From CAYFJO01 sp964343305 (GTDB taxonomy: Bacteria > Planctomycetota > Planctomycetia > Pirellulales > Pirellulaceae), in contig CAYFJO010000018.1 in NCBI GenBank assembly GCA_964343305.1, positions 1-59,703 on the forward strand: a DNA stretch of 59,703 nt, given 5' to 3'. The notes under the pieces are model-generated. The model was not told where the DNA came from. It saw only the letters and a program-made list of their open reading frames with translations, and made no database searches. A program made the position numbers and the translations under genes. Of the stretch, positions 43,204 through 51,218 are shown piece after piece. Each line of letters opens with the position of its first letter. The first letter of the stretch is position 1.

Positions 43204-44265
43204 ATGTCCTGTTTTTCACGCCAAAGAATGGCAATGCTTCTCACTCTGGCGACGGTGACGATCGTCGGCTGCGTCAGTACTGAAACAAAGACGGTTTCGA
43301 ATATCGCACGTCCAACATCGACGCTCGTGGTGCCGCCAGTACCAGACATTCAATCAACTTTCGCCAATCAAACGAGTCGCCCAGTACAGCTCGTCGAACA
43401 CATCGAAGCCGCCCAGCTAGCGCACAACAACCGCCTGTTCGATGGACCGACCGATGTTGAAGAACTGATCTCGTTCGCCGTCACAAATAATCCGGAAATA
43501 CGGGCGGCACGTGCCCAAGCTCAAGCTCGAATGGCACGCGTGCCACAAGCCAGGGCCCTCGCCGATCCGTACGTCTCAACGACCATTCTGCTGAACGAGA
43601 TCGAAACGGCTGCCGGCCCACAAGAGGCGCTCGTGAGCGTCTCTCAGAAGTTTCCCTGGTTTGGAAAGCGGTGGCTGCGAGGGCACGCCGCCAATCACGA
43701 CGCACAGGCCACCTATGCGGAGCTTGCGAACGTCGAATTGACTGTCATCGAGCAAGTCAAGTTGGCCTATTACGATTTGTACTTCATCGACGAAGCAATT
43801 CGCGTCAATCGGCTGCTGGAACCAAAACTCAAAGATGTGGTCAAAAGCACTCGCACCAGGTACGAATCTCCGGACGACGACAAAGTTGGTTTGGAGTCGG
43901 TGCTGCAAGCGGAAGTCACACTGCACAAACTTCAAATTACGTTGGCGGAACTGGAACAGGCTCGTGCGAAGGCAAACGCGCGTCTGGCAAAGGCCCTACA
44001 TTCACCGCGCGGGATTCAATTGCGCGTCGAACCACAGATGCCACGGACGTCGCGTCCGCCCAATGTTGACATGCTGGTCGCAATGATTGACCAATGCCAT
44101 CCACAATTGAAGGCCCGTCGTCAGGAAATCCTGCGCGACAACACCAACGTGCAACTGGCGCGTAAAAACTATTTCCCCGACTTCAATCTCGGCTTCAACT
44201 GGATCGACATCGGCGAGCGCGGACTTAGTCCGGTTGCCAATGGTGAAGACGCCTACTCGATCATG
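43204..44265 (+). pseudogene. CusC/TolC-like outer-membrane efflux lipoprotein, 5' part (IS-disrupted)
   Basis: The gene begins at ATG 43204 (GGGGA six bases upstream) with a lipoprotein signal ending TIVGC. It reads through 354 codons of an outer-membrane factor: EELISFAVTNNPEIRAARAQAQARMARVPQARALADPYVS, VSVSQKFPWFGKRW, and the periplasmic helical hairpin. It stops being homologous at GEDAYSIM, where the ISAs1-family element is inserted, and runs only 14 more codons in IS sequence. Joining it to 45542-45967 after removal of the IS and one target copy restores an uninterrupted protein of 495 residues (DAYSIM-VGMNVPIYRGKL). It should be the outer-membrane partner of the CusBA-like pump. Confidence 0.9.
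44256..44265 (+). repeat. Target-site duplication, left copy
   Basis: CTCGATCATG lies directly left of the IS and is repeated exactly at 45532-45541, directly right of it. Confidence 0.92.
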
Positions 44266-44282
44266 CAGGGCAACCGCATCTT
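44266..44282 (+). repeat. Inverted repeat of ISAs1-family element, left in window
   Basis: CAGGGCAACCGCATCTT, complementary to 45515-45531 apart from two positions. The transposase stop codon ends within it. Confidence 0.9.
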
Positions 44283-45414
44283 AAGTTGTTTTGGTGAGCA
44301 CGTTTAGGAGGTTCTGGTTGTTCCATCCTGCCCGTTTTCGGGTTCTTTTGACGCTTTGCTTGGAGGAGGTGTCCTGTTGGATGACCGATGTCGCGATGCG
44401 ACGTAGCAGAGCGAAATTCTCCGGGCCGTGGTCTTTGCGGATGCGGCTGTCGTCTTCGCAAAACGTCACGTCCAGCGTCCAATGCAAGGTGTTCTCGATC
44501 CCCCAATGACCTCGCACGGCCGAGGCAAATTTCTTCACGCCCACCGGCAAGCTGCTCAGGTAGTAGCGCACGCCGACGACTTCCTTGCCTTGGCGGCGAG
44601 TCGTCGAGATCACTTGCCCGACGCTTTGCGCACCGGCCCACTCGTCCGACTCGCGCAGCGACTGCGGCAGCGCGGCGTGAAAGTAATGCCGATGTTCTTC
44701 GCGGCCGTGGGCCGTCTGGCGAGTTTGATGTTGGCGAACTTCCGCGTCGGCAAAATCGGTTTCGTGCAGATGCAAAAAGTGTTCTTGAATCGCGGCGTTT
44801 AACTTCGGCTGGTTGCCCTTGACCGCCAACACGTAATCGCCCTGGGCGTCGACGATTTGCTGAACGATCGCTTTCTGACATCCCATCGCGTCGATCGTGA
44901 TCAAGGCCCCTTCGAGGTCCAGCAGTTTCAGCAATTCGGGGATAGCCGTGATTTCGTTGCTCTTGGCGTCGACCGCTTCCTGGCCCAGCGTGAGTTGATT
45001 CTCGACGCTCCAGGCGCTGACCAGGTGCAAGGCGTTTTGGGCACAGTTGCGGTCGTGGCTGCGACGCAGCGTTTTGCCGTCGATGGCCACCTGCTTGAAC
45101 CCCAGCTTTTCGCACAAACTTTGCGTCCAATTGCGAAAACATTCTTGAAAGGCCTGCGGGTCGATGCGGCGGAAGACGCGGCTGATCGTGTCGTGCGAGG
45201 GGATGCCGTTGGGCAAAGCGAGAAACGTTTTCAGCCACTCGAATTTGTCGCGGCCGAAGTCTTCGATTTCTTCCCAACCGTCGGCCCCCGCGATGACGGC
45301 ACAAATGGACAAGCTGATGATGTCGGTGAGTTGATGTTTTTTGGTCCGCTCGATGCGAGGGTCTTTGAGTTCTTTGAAATGCTTCAACAACGAGACTTGA
45401 CTGACGTTTTTCAT
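44281..45414 (-). CDS. ISAs1-family DDE transposase
   Basis: This complete 377-residue transposase begins MKNVSQVSLLKHFKELKDPRIERTKKHQL. Family marks include DIISLSICAVIAGADGWEEIEDFG, QVAIDGKTLRRSHD (first Asp), ALITIDAMGCQKAIVQQIVDAQGDYVLAVKGNQ (second Asp), and RGHWGIENTLHWTLDVTFCEDDSRIRKDHGPEN (Glu). There is no frameshift or internal stop, so it is likely active. A longer reading of another frame to 45694 is spurious. Confidence 0.95.
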   Translation of the reverse strand: MKNVSQVSLLKHFKELKDPRIERTKKHQLTDIISLSICAVIAGADGWEEIEDFGRDKFEWLKTFLALPNGIPSHDTISRVFRRIDPQAFQECFRNWTQSLCEKLGFKQVAIDGKTLRRSHDRNCAQNALHLVSAWSVENQLTLGQEAVDAKSNEITAIPELLKLLDLEGALITIDAMGCQKAIVQQIVDAQGDYVLAVKGNQPKLNAAIQEHFLHLHETDFADAEVRQHQTRQTAHGREEHRHYFHAALPQSLRESDEWAGAQSVGQVISTTRRQGKEVVGVRYYLSSLPVGVKKFASAVRGHWGIENTLHWTLDVTFCEDDSRIRKDHGPENFALLRRIATSVIQQDTSSKQSVKRTRKRAGWNNQNLLNVLTKTT

Positions 45415-45514
45415 AACGACCTCCGTGAAAAGAAAACAAAACTTCCATCACGGAATCTTTCGCTGCTAGCCTTCCCTTAGGCAATGCTTGCAGCGAATAA
45501 TAAACTAGCCCCGC

Positions 45515-45531
45515 AAGATGCGTTTGCCCCG
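45515..45531 (-). repeat. Inverted repeat of ISAs1-family element, right in window
   Basis: Reads CGGGGCAAACGCATCTT on the minus strand, partner of 44266-44282. It lies about 100 bases upstream of the transposase start, so the IS promoter should be in between. Confidence 0.9.
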
Positions 45532-45541
45532 CTCGATCATG
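45532..45541 (+). repeat. Target-site duplication, right copy
   Basis: Second copy of CTCGATCATG at the right edge of the IS. Confidence 0.92.
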
Positions 45542-45967
45542 GTGGGCATGAACGTGCCTATCTACCGTGGCAAACTGAATGCTGCCACGCGAGAGGCTCG
45601 AGCAAACGCCACGCAAAGCTCCAGCCGATACACTGCCACGTGGGATGCACTGAGGGCAAATGTCGAAGTCTTCTATGCTCAGGCAATCGAACACGACCGC
45701 GTGTTAGCGATACTTAATAAAGACATTCTGCGCAAGGCCGAGCAGACATTGGAACTTTCAATTGAAGCATATCGAGTTGATCGCATTGGTTTTCAACAGT
45801 TGATCGACAACTACGAGAATCTGCTCCGTTTCCGCACCAGCTACCACATGCGACGAGCACAACGTGAACAGGCGATCGCCCAATTAGAGCGAGCCATCGG
45901 CTGCGTCGCGTCCGATTGGCACATGGACGTTGAGGAAATACCCTCGCCTCAAACCACGGTCGACTAA
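45542..45967 (+). pseudogene. CusC/TolC-like outer-membrane efflux protein, 3' part (IS-disrupted)
   Basis: These 141 codons continue the gene interrupted at 44265: VGMNVPIYRGKLNAATREARANATQ, then the second helical hairpin (TLELSIEAYRVDRIGFQQLIDNYENLLRFRTSYHMRRAQREQAIAQLERAIG) and the stop. No decay is visible in this half, which fits a recent IS insertion. Separated from its signal peptide it cannot make a channel by itself. Confidence 0.88.
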
Positions 45968-45973
45968 TCGTTA

Positions 45974-46169
45974 GTGTGGGTGCCTTACGGCACGCCGAGC
46001 AATCCTGATCAAGCGCGGCCCGATGCTGTCGAGACGTTGTACTGCGACATCTTGCGCGGGATGTACGACGATGTCGAAGTGTACCAGCCGCGATCGAATG
46101 ATCCGGCGATCTTTGACGCCCAGCGCGCCGTTAGGTCATTCGACGTTCCCGCCGTCTTCTCCCACTTTG
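45974..46169 (+). other. Possible gene fragment
   Basis: Directly after the outer-membrane gene stop, and in the same frame, GTG 45974 opens a stretch (VWVPYGTPSNPDQARPDAVE; YCDILRGMYDDVEVY; FDVPAVFSHFV) with coding-like third-position G/C. It then degenerates into low-complexity codons before a stop at 46297. I recognise no family. It may be a leftover of a deleted gene or chance. The rest of the gap to 46280 holds nothing clear. Confidence 0.25.
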
Positions 46170-46280
46170 TTAAGTGTCAATCTTCGCGGAGCCGAAAGGG
46201 GCGGACTTCGCGACAAGATGTTGCGCCAGTGGCACTTGGGAAATCCTGCCTTCCATTGCACCTGATAGAGAACTCAATCT

Positions 46281-46317
46281 ACGAAGAAATTCGTTGACAT
46301 TCCACGAAACTTTTCGT
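46281..46317. promoter_or_regulatory. Twin BlaI-type operators
   Basis: Two 14-base dyads of the form ACGAA-N4-TTCGT occur 23 bases apart: ACGAAGAAATTCGT (46281-46294), ending at the first base of the -35 hexamer, and ACGAAACTTTTCGT (46304-46317), filling the spacer to the first base of the -10. Their place on the promoter of a BlaI-type repressor gene strongly suggests autorepression by two bound dimers. Confidence 0.7.
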
Positions 46318-46322
46318 ACACT
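46294..46322 (+). promoter_or_regulatory. Strong sigma-70-like promoter of the BlaI/M56 operon
   Basis: -35 TTGACA (46294-46299), 17-base spacer, -10 TACACT (46317-46322), about 55 bases upstream of the repressor start. It is the best promoter match in the window. Confidence 0.75.
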
Positions 46323-46376
46323 AATCTCGACCAAGGATTCAAGGGAAATATACCGCCGATTTGATGGGAAAACCGT

Positions 46377-46763
46377 ATGGCAACGAAGAAAACTCCCCAA
46401 CCCACGAATGCTGAGTTGGAAATCCTGCGCGTGCTTTGGCAACGTGGACCAAGCACCGTTCGCCAGGTGATGGAATCGCTGAGCGACGAGAGACCGATGG
46501 GTTACACGACGGTGCTCAAGTTCATGCAGATCATGACCGACAAGGGGCTGCTCGCACGCGACGAACGCCAAAAGACACACATTTACCGTGCTCGCGCCAC
46601 CGCCGATAAAACCCGCCGCCAGTTGGTCAATAATCTAGTCGATCGTGCGTTTGAGGGATCGGCACAAAAACTGGTCATGCAGGCGCTCAGTGCTAAAAAA
46701 GTCTCAGCCGAAGAACTAGCGGAGATTCGTGAGCTTCTGGACGAAATTGAAGGAGAGACGTGA
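46377..46763 (+). CDS. BlaI/MecI/CopY-family transcriptional repressor
   Basis: This is a 128-residue winged-helix repressor. TNAELEILRVLWQRGPSTVRQVMESLSDERPMGYTTVLKFMQIMTDKGLL is the DNA-binding domain of the BlaI family, and the C-terminal helices (LVNNLVDRAFEGSAQKLVMQALSAKKVSAEELAEI) form the dimer interface. In relatives a site within the protein is cut when the M56 protease partner is activated. GGGA lies seven bases before the ATG. The stop TGA overlaps the start of the M56 gene by one base. Its own promoter carries two matching palindromes. Confidence 0.93.
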   Translation: MATKKTPQPTNAELEILRVLWQRGPSTVRQVMESLSDERPMGYTTVLKFMQIMTDKGLLARDERQKTHIYRARATADKTRRQLVNNLVDRAFEGSAQKLVMQALSAKKVSAEELAEIRELLDEIEGET

Positions 46764-49700
46764 TGACGTTTTTCAACGACCTTGTCTCCGATCCAATCGT
46801 GTTTCGACTCGGCTGGGCGCTTGTGCATTCCGTCTGGCAAGTCGTTGCAATATCAACGATACTTTTCGTCGGACTTTGGCTGCTTCGCAATCGGTCGCCA
46901 GGCGCTCGGTATTTCACGAGTTGCGTTGCGTTAATAACGATGGTGGCTGCGGTACTGGTGACGTTTTCTCTCGTGAAGCCACCGCGAAGCTCGCCTGAGC
47001 TTGTGACTTCTTCCACCGCGACAACGAACACGGCGAACAAAGGTGCGTTGGATCCATCTACAGAATCAGCGGCACACTTGATCGTGAGGGACACTGCGGT
47101 GGCGCCAGACAGACATTCGGATGACGCTGTCTCAAATTCTGCGCAAGCGAGAATTGCGAATGTGTCGTTGTTGTTTGGACCAGCGCTGCCGTGGATTGTG
47201 TGCTGCTGGTTGTGCGGTGTCTTGACGATGTGCATCTGGTATCTCGGCGGATGGTATCGCTTGCAACGTCTCTGCCACTTCGATGTGCAGCCTGTTTCAG
47301 CGAAGATTCAGCGCATGCTGAGGGACGTGATGAGGCGTTTGTCGATCACTCGCGCGATTACGTTGCTTGAATCGTCACGAATCGACGTACCGGCGACGAT
47401 TGGCAGTCTGCGGCCGGTGATTCTCTTGCCGGGTTGTGTTTTGACGGGCCTGAGCCCGCAACAGCTCGAAGCAATTCTGGCCCATGAGTTGGCACACATT
47501 CGCCGACACGATTATCTTTTGAACCTCGTGCAAGTCGTGATTGAAACGCTGCTGTTTTATCATCCGGCAGTCTGGTGGGTCAGTCGTCGGATTCGCGTTG
47601 AGCGTGAGAACTGCTGCGACGATATCGCGCTTCGCGCGTGCGGTAATCGGATGATGTATGCTCGTGCCCTGACGCGTTTGGAAGAGATCCGTGGCACCGA
47701 CATGCCAGCCAGTCTTGCAATGGCGGCTTCGGGATCTGACGCTGGTTCGCTGCTCAGTCGGATCCGACGAGTGTTGGGAGTGTCGCGTGCGAATCGCTCG
47801 TTATCTCGACCCTGGCTCGGTGGCTGTGTTGCCACGTTGTTGGTGGCCGTAACACTCGCGACCACATTTGTCGTCACCGCAGCGAACCCGCCGGACGATG
47901 CTGAATCGGCTGCACGTCGTAGTGTCGAAGAATTCATCAAGGAGATTTGTGGCCCGACCCCAGCGATTCCAAACCTGAGTGGCGAGGAAACTGAGGTTGA
48001 GCTGAGGATGGTTTTTGAGCGGCTGACCTATGACGACATTCCAAAACTGCTCGCCGCATTTCGCGACAAGCACAACGACCTGACCGCGCGGATGTGTTTA
48101 GCGTCGCATTTGGCGAGGCTGGCGAACAAAGAGGCACGCACGTTTATCTTGGAGTGCCTGGACGGAAAACACGTTGAAAAATCGATCGACGGCGATGAGC
48201 CTACGCTGAAAGTAGCATTGTCATCGCCCGGTGTTGTGAAACTTAATGCCGCGTATGCACTGAAGTTTGCAGCGACTGGCGAGGACCCAACGACGCCGTG
48301 GGGCGAAGAACAGATGATACGTGTGGTGCGCGACGAGGTCGTTCCGGCTCGCAGCCGGGCGTTTCTCGACATTTGCCAGCGACTCGGCGAGTTGAGGGTT
48401 GAGGGGGCGGTCGATGTGCTGATTCGTGTGATCGAAAAGCATCCGCAGGCAGATGAACCAGCATTAGCGCTGGGGGAGCTTTATGACCGGCGATATAGAT
48501 CAGCACCAGCATTTGAAGAACCCGACTACCGGCGAGCGGAAGAGATTTTGCTGAAGACGGTCGAAAACCGAAACAAGCTCATGCGGGCCCACGCCTATGC
48601 ACTCCACAAAATGGATTCACCTAGCCTGCTGGCGATTCTGCTGCGGCACCTTGACGACGACATGGCAATTAGCCTGCTCGTCGAGCGGAAAGAGCGAGGC
48701 GCAATCGAACCACTCCGAGAATACGTTGAGTCCGGGAAGGATCGTTCCGGGGATGCACGCATCGCGCTGGCGCGTATCGAATCAATGAACTTTCGCGAGT
48801 TGGCCGCCCGGTTAATTGCGCTGCTCGAAGACGAAACGCTTTCAGAAAATCGTTGGCGGATCATCGAACCGTTGGGCGAAACACGTGACTGGCGTGCCGT
48901 CGACTCGCTTGTGAAACTGGGCGAAACATGTACGGACGACCTGGAATGGTCGCACGTGATCGATGCTCTTGAGGAGATCGGCGGAGACGCGGCAGTTCGC
49001 GGCATGGTCCGTTTGCTGAGCCGTGACTTCTCAACGCTGAAGATTGATGGCAAGCCACCGTTCCGCCCGGCACACGAAGAGTTGGTCGAAGCTCTTCAAA
49101 AACACACTCGGCAACAATTTGGCAACGAACCCGCGAAGTGGCAAGCTTGGCTGCGGGGGAGATCGGAGAAGGACGCGCGTAGGATTCAGCCACCGGCGAA
49201 ATCCGGTGACGTTGATGCATTGCGGCGTGCTTTAAAAGACCGTCGCGAGACAATTGAAAGTCTGTCCAAAAAGTACGAAATCTTAACGTCGATGACTGGC
49301 GAGTATTTTGGCAACGGCGAAGATATTGGCGGCTTGGCCACGGGCCGCATGTCATTCTTCTTTGCGGCCAGCGGCGACATCTACCGGATTCACGATGGTC
49401 GGCGACTGACGCGAATTGAGAAGCCAGCCGAATGGCTCGTCAGGGCGGCGCAAGATTTTGATCGACGAGCCAACCAATCCAAGAAACGCGATGAAAAAGT
49501 TCGTGCGGCTGGAGCAGAAATCGATGAAGAACGCGTCGACGAAAAGACGGTGAATGAGACTGTCATCAAGACGCAATTGGAGAAGCTGGGAGCCCGCGTT
49601 TCGACGAACGGCGGCAAAATCACCGAAGTCCGATGGGACGAAAACCGAGTCAAAGACCGGGAAGTCATCAAGGATGTGGAGCTGAAACTCTTGCGAGGGC

Positions 49701-50248
49701 TTTCTTCACTCAAGACGTTGAAGTTGGATCGATCGCCTGTGACGGACGCGGATTTGAGCCACATCAGCGAACTGCGGGGGCTGACGGGTTTGTCGTTGTA
49801 CCGCACGGACATCACGGATGTTGGCTTTGGCCATTTGCATGACTTGAAGAATCTCCATTTCCTTGGTTTACAAGGAACGAGCGTGGGCGACGCCTCGATG
49901 AAACTGGTCAAGGAGTTTGAGAACCTCTCGCATCTCTATCTCAGCGGCGCGAACATCACGGATGAAGGCGTCGCCGAGATCGCAAATCTAAACAAGCTCA
50001 AGACGCTATATCTCAATAACACACGAATCACTGACGACGCGATGGTTCACGTCAAAGGACTGACCAAGCTGGAAACGCTCTATCTCCACAACACCATGAT
50101 TAGCGACGAAGGCATCACCCATTTGCTCATGCTGCAGAATCTGAAAGTAATCCACATCGCAAACACGCAAGTTACCGACAAGGGCGTGAAGTATCTTCGA
50201 GATTCAATCCCACAGTTAAAGATCACGACAGCTTTCGGTCGACCTTAA
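46763..50248 (+). CDS. BlaR1-like M56 metallopeptidase with HEAT-like and LRR sensor region
   Basis: The ATG at 46763 (AAGGAG seven bases upstream) overlaps the repressor stop. The N-terminal 390 residues are a BlaR1/MecR1-type M56 membrane protease with several helices. The zinc site is HELAH (241-245), followed by a glutamate in VERENCCDD (about 280). After the last helix (about 350-375) there is no penicillin-binding domain. Instead about 450 residues of HEAT-like helical repeats (for example VDVLIRVIEKHPQADEPALALGELYD; WRAVDSLVKLGE) and an unassigned part lead into seven or so leucine-rich repeats (LKTLKLDRSPVTDADLSHI... LETLYLHNTMISDEGI) to the end. The signal it senses is unknown. Confidence 0.9.
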   Translation: MTFFNDLVSDPIVFRLGWALVHSVWQVVAISTILFVGLWLLRNRSPGARYFTSCVALITMVAAVLVTFSLVKPPRSSPELVTSSTATTNTANKGALDPSTESAAHLIVRDTAVAPDRHSDDAVSNSAQARIANVSLLFGPALPWIVCCWLCGVLTMCIWYLGGWYRLQRLCHFDVQPVSAKIQRMLRDVMRRLSITRAITLLESSRIDVPATIGSLRPVILLPGCVLTGLSPQQLEAILAHELAHIRRHDYLLNLVQVVIETLLFYHPAVWWVSRRIRVERENCCDDIALRACGNRMMYARALTRLEEIRGTDMPASLAMAASGSDAGSLLSRIRRVLGVSRANRSLSRPWLGGCVATLLVAVTLATTFVVTAANPPDDAESAARRSVEEFIKEICGPTPAIPNLSGEETEVELRMVFERLTYDDIPKLLAAFRDKHNDLTARMCLASHLARLANKEARTFILECLDGKHVEKSIDGDEPTLKVALSSPGVVKLNAAYALKFAATGEDPTTPWGEEQMIRVVRDEVVPARSRAFLDICQRLGELRVEGAVDVLIRVIEKHPQADEPALALGELYDRRYRSAPAFEEPDYRRAEEILLKTVENRNKLMRAHAYALHKMDSPSLLAILLRHLDDDMAISLLVERKERGAIEPLREYVESGKDRSGDARIALARIESMNFRELAARLIALLEDETLSENRWRIIEPLGETRDWRAVDSLVKLGETCTDDLEWSHVIDALEEIGGDAAVRGMVRLLSRDFSTLKIDGKPPFRPAHEELVEALQKHTRQQFGNEPAKWQAWLRGRSEKDARRIQPPAKSGDVDALRRALKDRRETIESLSKKYEILTSMTGEYFGNGEDIGGLATGRMSFFFAASGDIYRIHDGRRLTRIEKPAEWLVRAAQDFDRRANQSKKRDEKVRAAGAEIDEERVDEKTVNETVIKTQLEKLGARVSTNGGKITEVRWDENRVKDREVIKDVELKLLRGLSSLKTLKLDRSPVTDADLSHISELRGLTGLSLYRTDITDVGFGHLHDLKNLHFLGLQGTSVGDASMKLVKEFENLSHLYLSGANITDEGVAEIANLNKLKTLYLNNTRITDDAMVHVKGLTKLETLYLHNTMISDEGITHLLMLQNLKVIHIANTQVTDKGVKYLRDSIPQLKITTAFGRP

Positions 50249-50276
50249 ACCGCCAGATTCTCTGGGACGGAGTGAC

Positions 50277-51200
50277 ATGACAACTCCGATTGAAGATCGC
50301 GAAGACAGTTCCATTCGCCGGCAATTTAGTACCCGTGCATTGCTGGCCGTCAGTGCTTTGGTCGGCATATATTTCGGTGTCTGGAAAGCGCTCGACGGAC
50401 AAAACCTAAGTGGGCCTTGGTTGCTTGACGGCGTCGTACTTATTTGTGCGATTGCACTGCTGACTTATTATCGACGGCTTCAGTCCGTGGCATTTTGGAT
50501 TCTGGCGGCTTCGTGTCTTGTTGCTCTTCTGCTGCACACCCCCAGCATCGTTTGGGACGAGGGCCTGAAGAGCCATTTAGCAAAATTCGAGGCGATGTGG
50601 GGCACGTTGATCTTAAGTACCATCATTGGGATTCTGGCGAGCGTGCTGTATTGGCGTTTGACAACAGCGCCTCGCAATGTGCTTTGGATAAGCGTTTCCC
50701 TGCTTGCAGTCATTCTGTCGGTCGGAATGTGTATAAGATCGCAGTGGCCCGGTGTGCCGACGGATGAGTTTCGCTACGAGTTAGGCAGAAATTCGCTAGG
50801 CCCCAACGTAAAGATAAAATTCACGGACAGTACTGAGACGTTTTATGCGGGTGGCCATTTTGTCTATGGGTTTCGCGGTCATGAGCCCCTTCCCGACTTG
50901 TCTTACTTCCGAAGCGGTGTCGACTATTACTACTGGGTCGGTGCGCGATTGCGGCTGTTTGGTTTCGCGCTGGCCTATGTCCATTCGGACAAGTGGGACG
51001 AGGACTTCGGCGTGGGTCCGATGTTTGTCATCGTCATTCCCTACTGGATGATGATCACTGTGTGTTTGTTGTTCCTGGCCAAACACTTGCGTCTGCTCCG
51101 GCTGCTGACGGCTGTAAAGCGTCACCTGCTCAGTAGTGATGCGTGCGAGAGAAACGTTCACGCAAACAGCGAAGCCGAGTTTCCACCAATCAATCGTTAA
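50277..51200 (+). CDS. Planctomycete membrane protein, unknown function
   Basis: The 307-residue protein begins with SIRRQFSTRALLAVSALVGIYFGVW, an N-terminus commonly seen in planctomycete membrane proteins. It has about six helices, four in the first half and one near residue 255 (MFVIVIPYWMMITVCLLFLA), with a soluble loop (about 160-240) containing YFRSGVDYYYWVGARLRLFG. No known domain is recognised. GGAG lies five bases before the ATG. It follows the M56 gene by 28 bases and is probably the third gene of that operon. Confidence 0.65.
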   Translation: MTTPIEDREDSSIRRQFSTRALLAVSALVGIYFGVWKALDGQNLSGPWLLDGVVLICAIALLTYYRRLQSVAFWILAASCLVALLLHTPSIVWDEGLKSHLAKFEAMWGTLILSTIIGILASVLYWRLTTAPRNVLWISVSLLAVILSVGMCIRSQWPGVPTDEFRYELGRNSLGPNVKIKFTDSTETFYAGGHFVYGFRGHEPLPDLSYFRSGVDYYYWVGARLRLFGFALAYVHSDKWDEDFGVGPMFVIVIPYWMMITVCLLFLAKHLRLLRLLTAVKRHLLSSDACERNVHANSEAEFPPINR

Positions 51201-51218
51201 CTTAGGTAGAGGGTTTTC

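Larger units (their letters stand above)
44266..45531 (-). mobile_element. ISAs1-family insertion sequence, intact
   Basis: This 1266-base element has 17-base terminal inverted repeats (44266-44282 and 45515-45531, two mismatches; core GGGCAA-CGCATCTT) and a perfect 10-base target duplication. It carries one intact transposase gene on the minus strand. It is inserted in the outer-membrane efflux gene. The exact duplication and uninterrupted transposase frame suggest a recent insertion. Confidence 0.93.

Noticed and set aside
44261..45694. 477-residue minus-strand frame over the ISAs1-family element
   Set aside because: It overlaps the true transposase in another frame and crosses the IS border.
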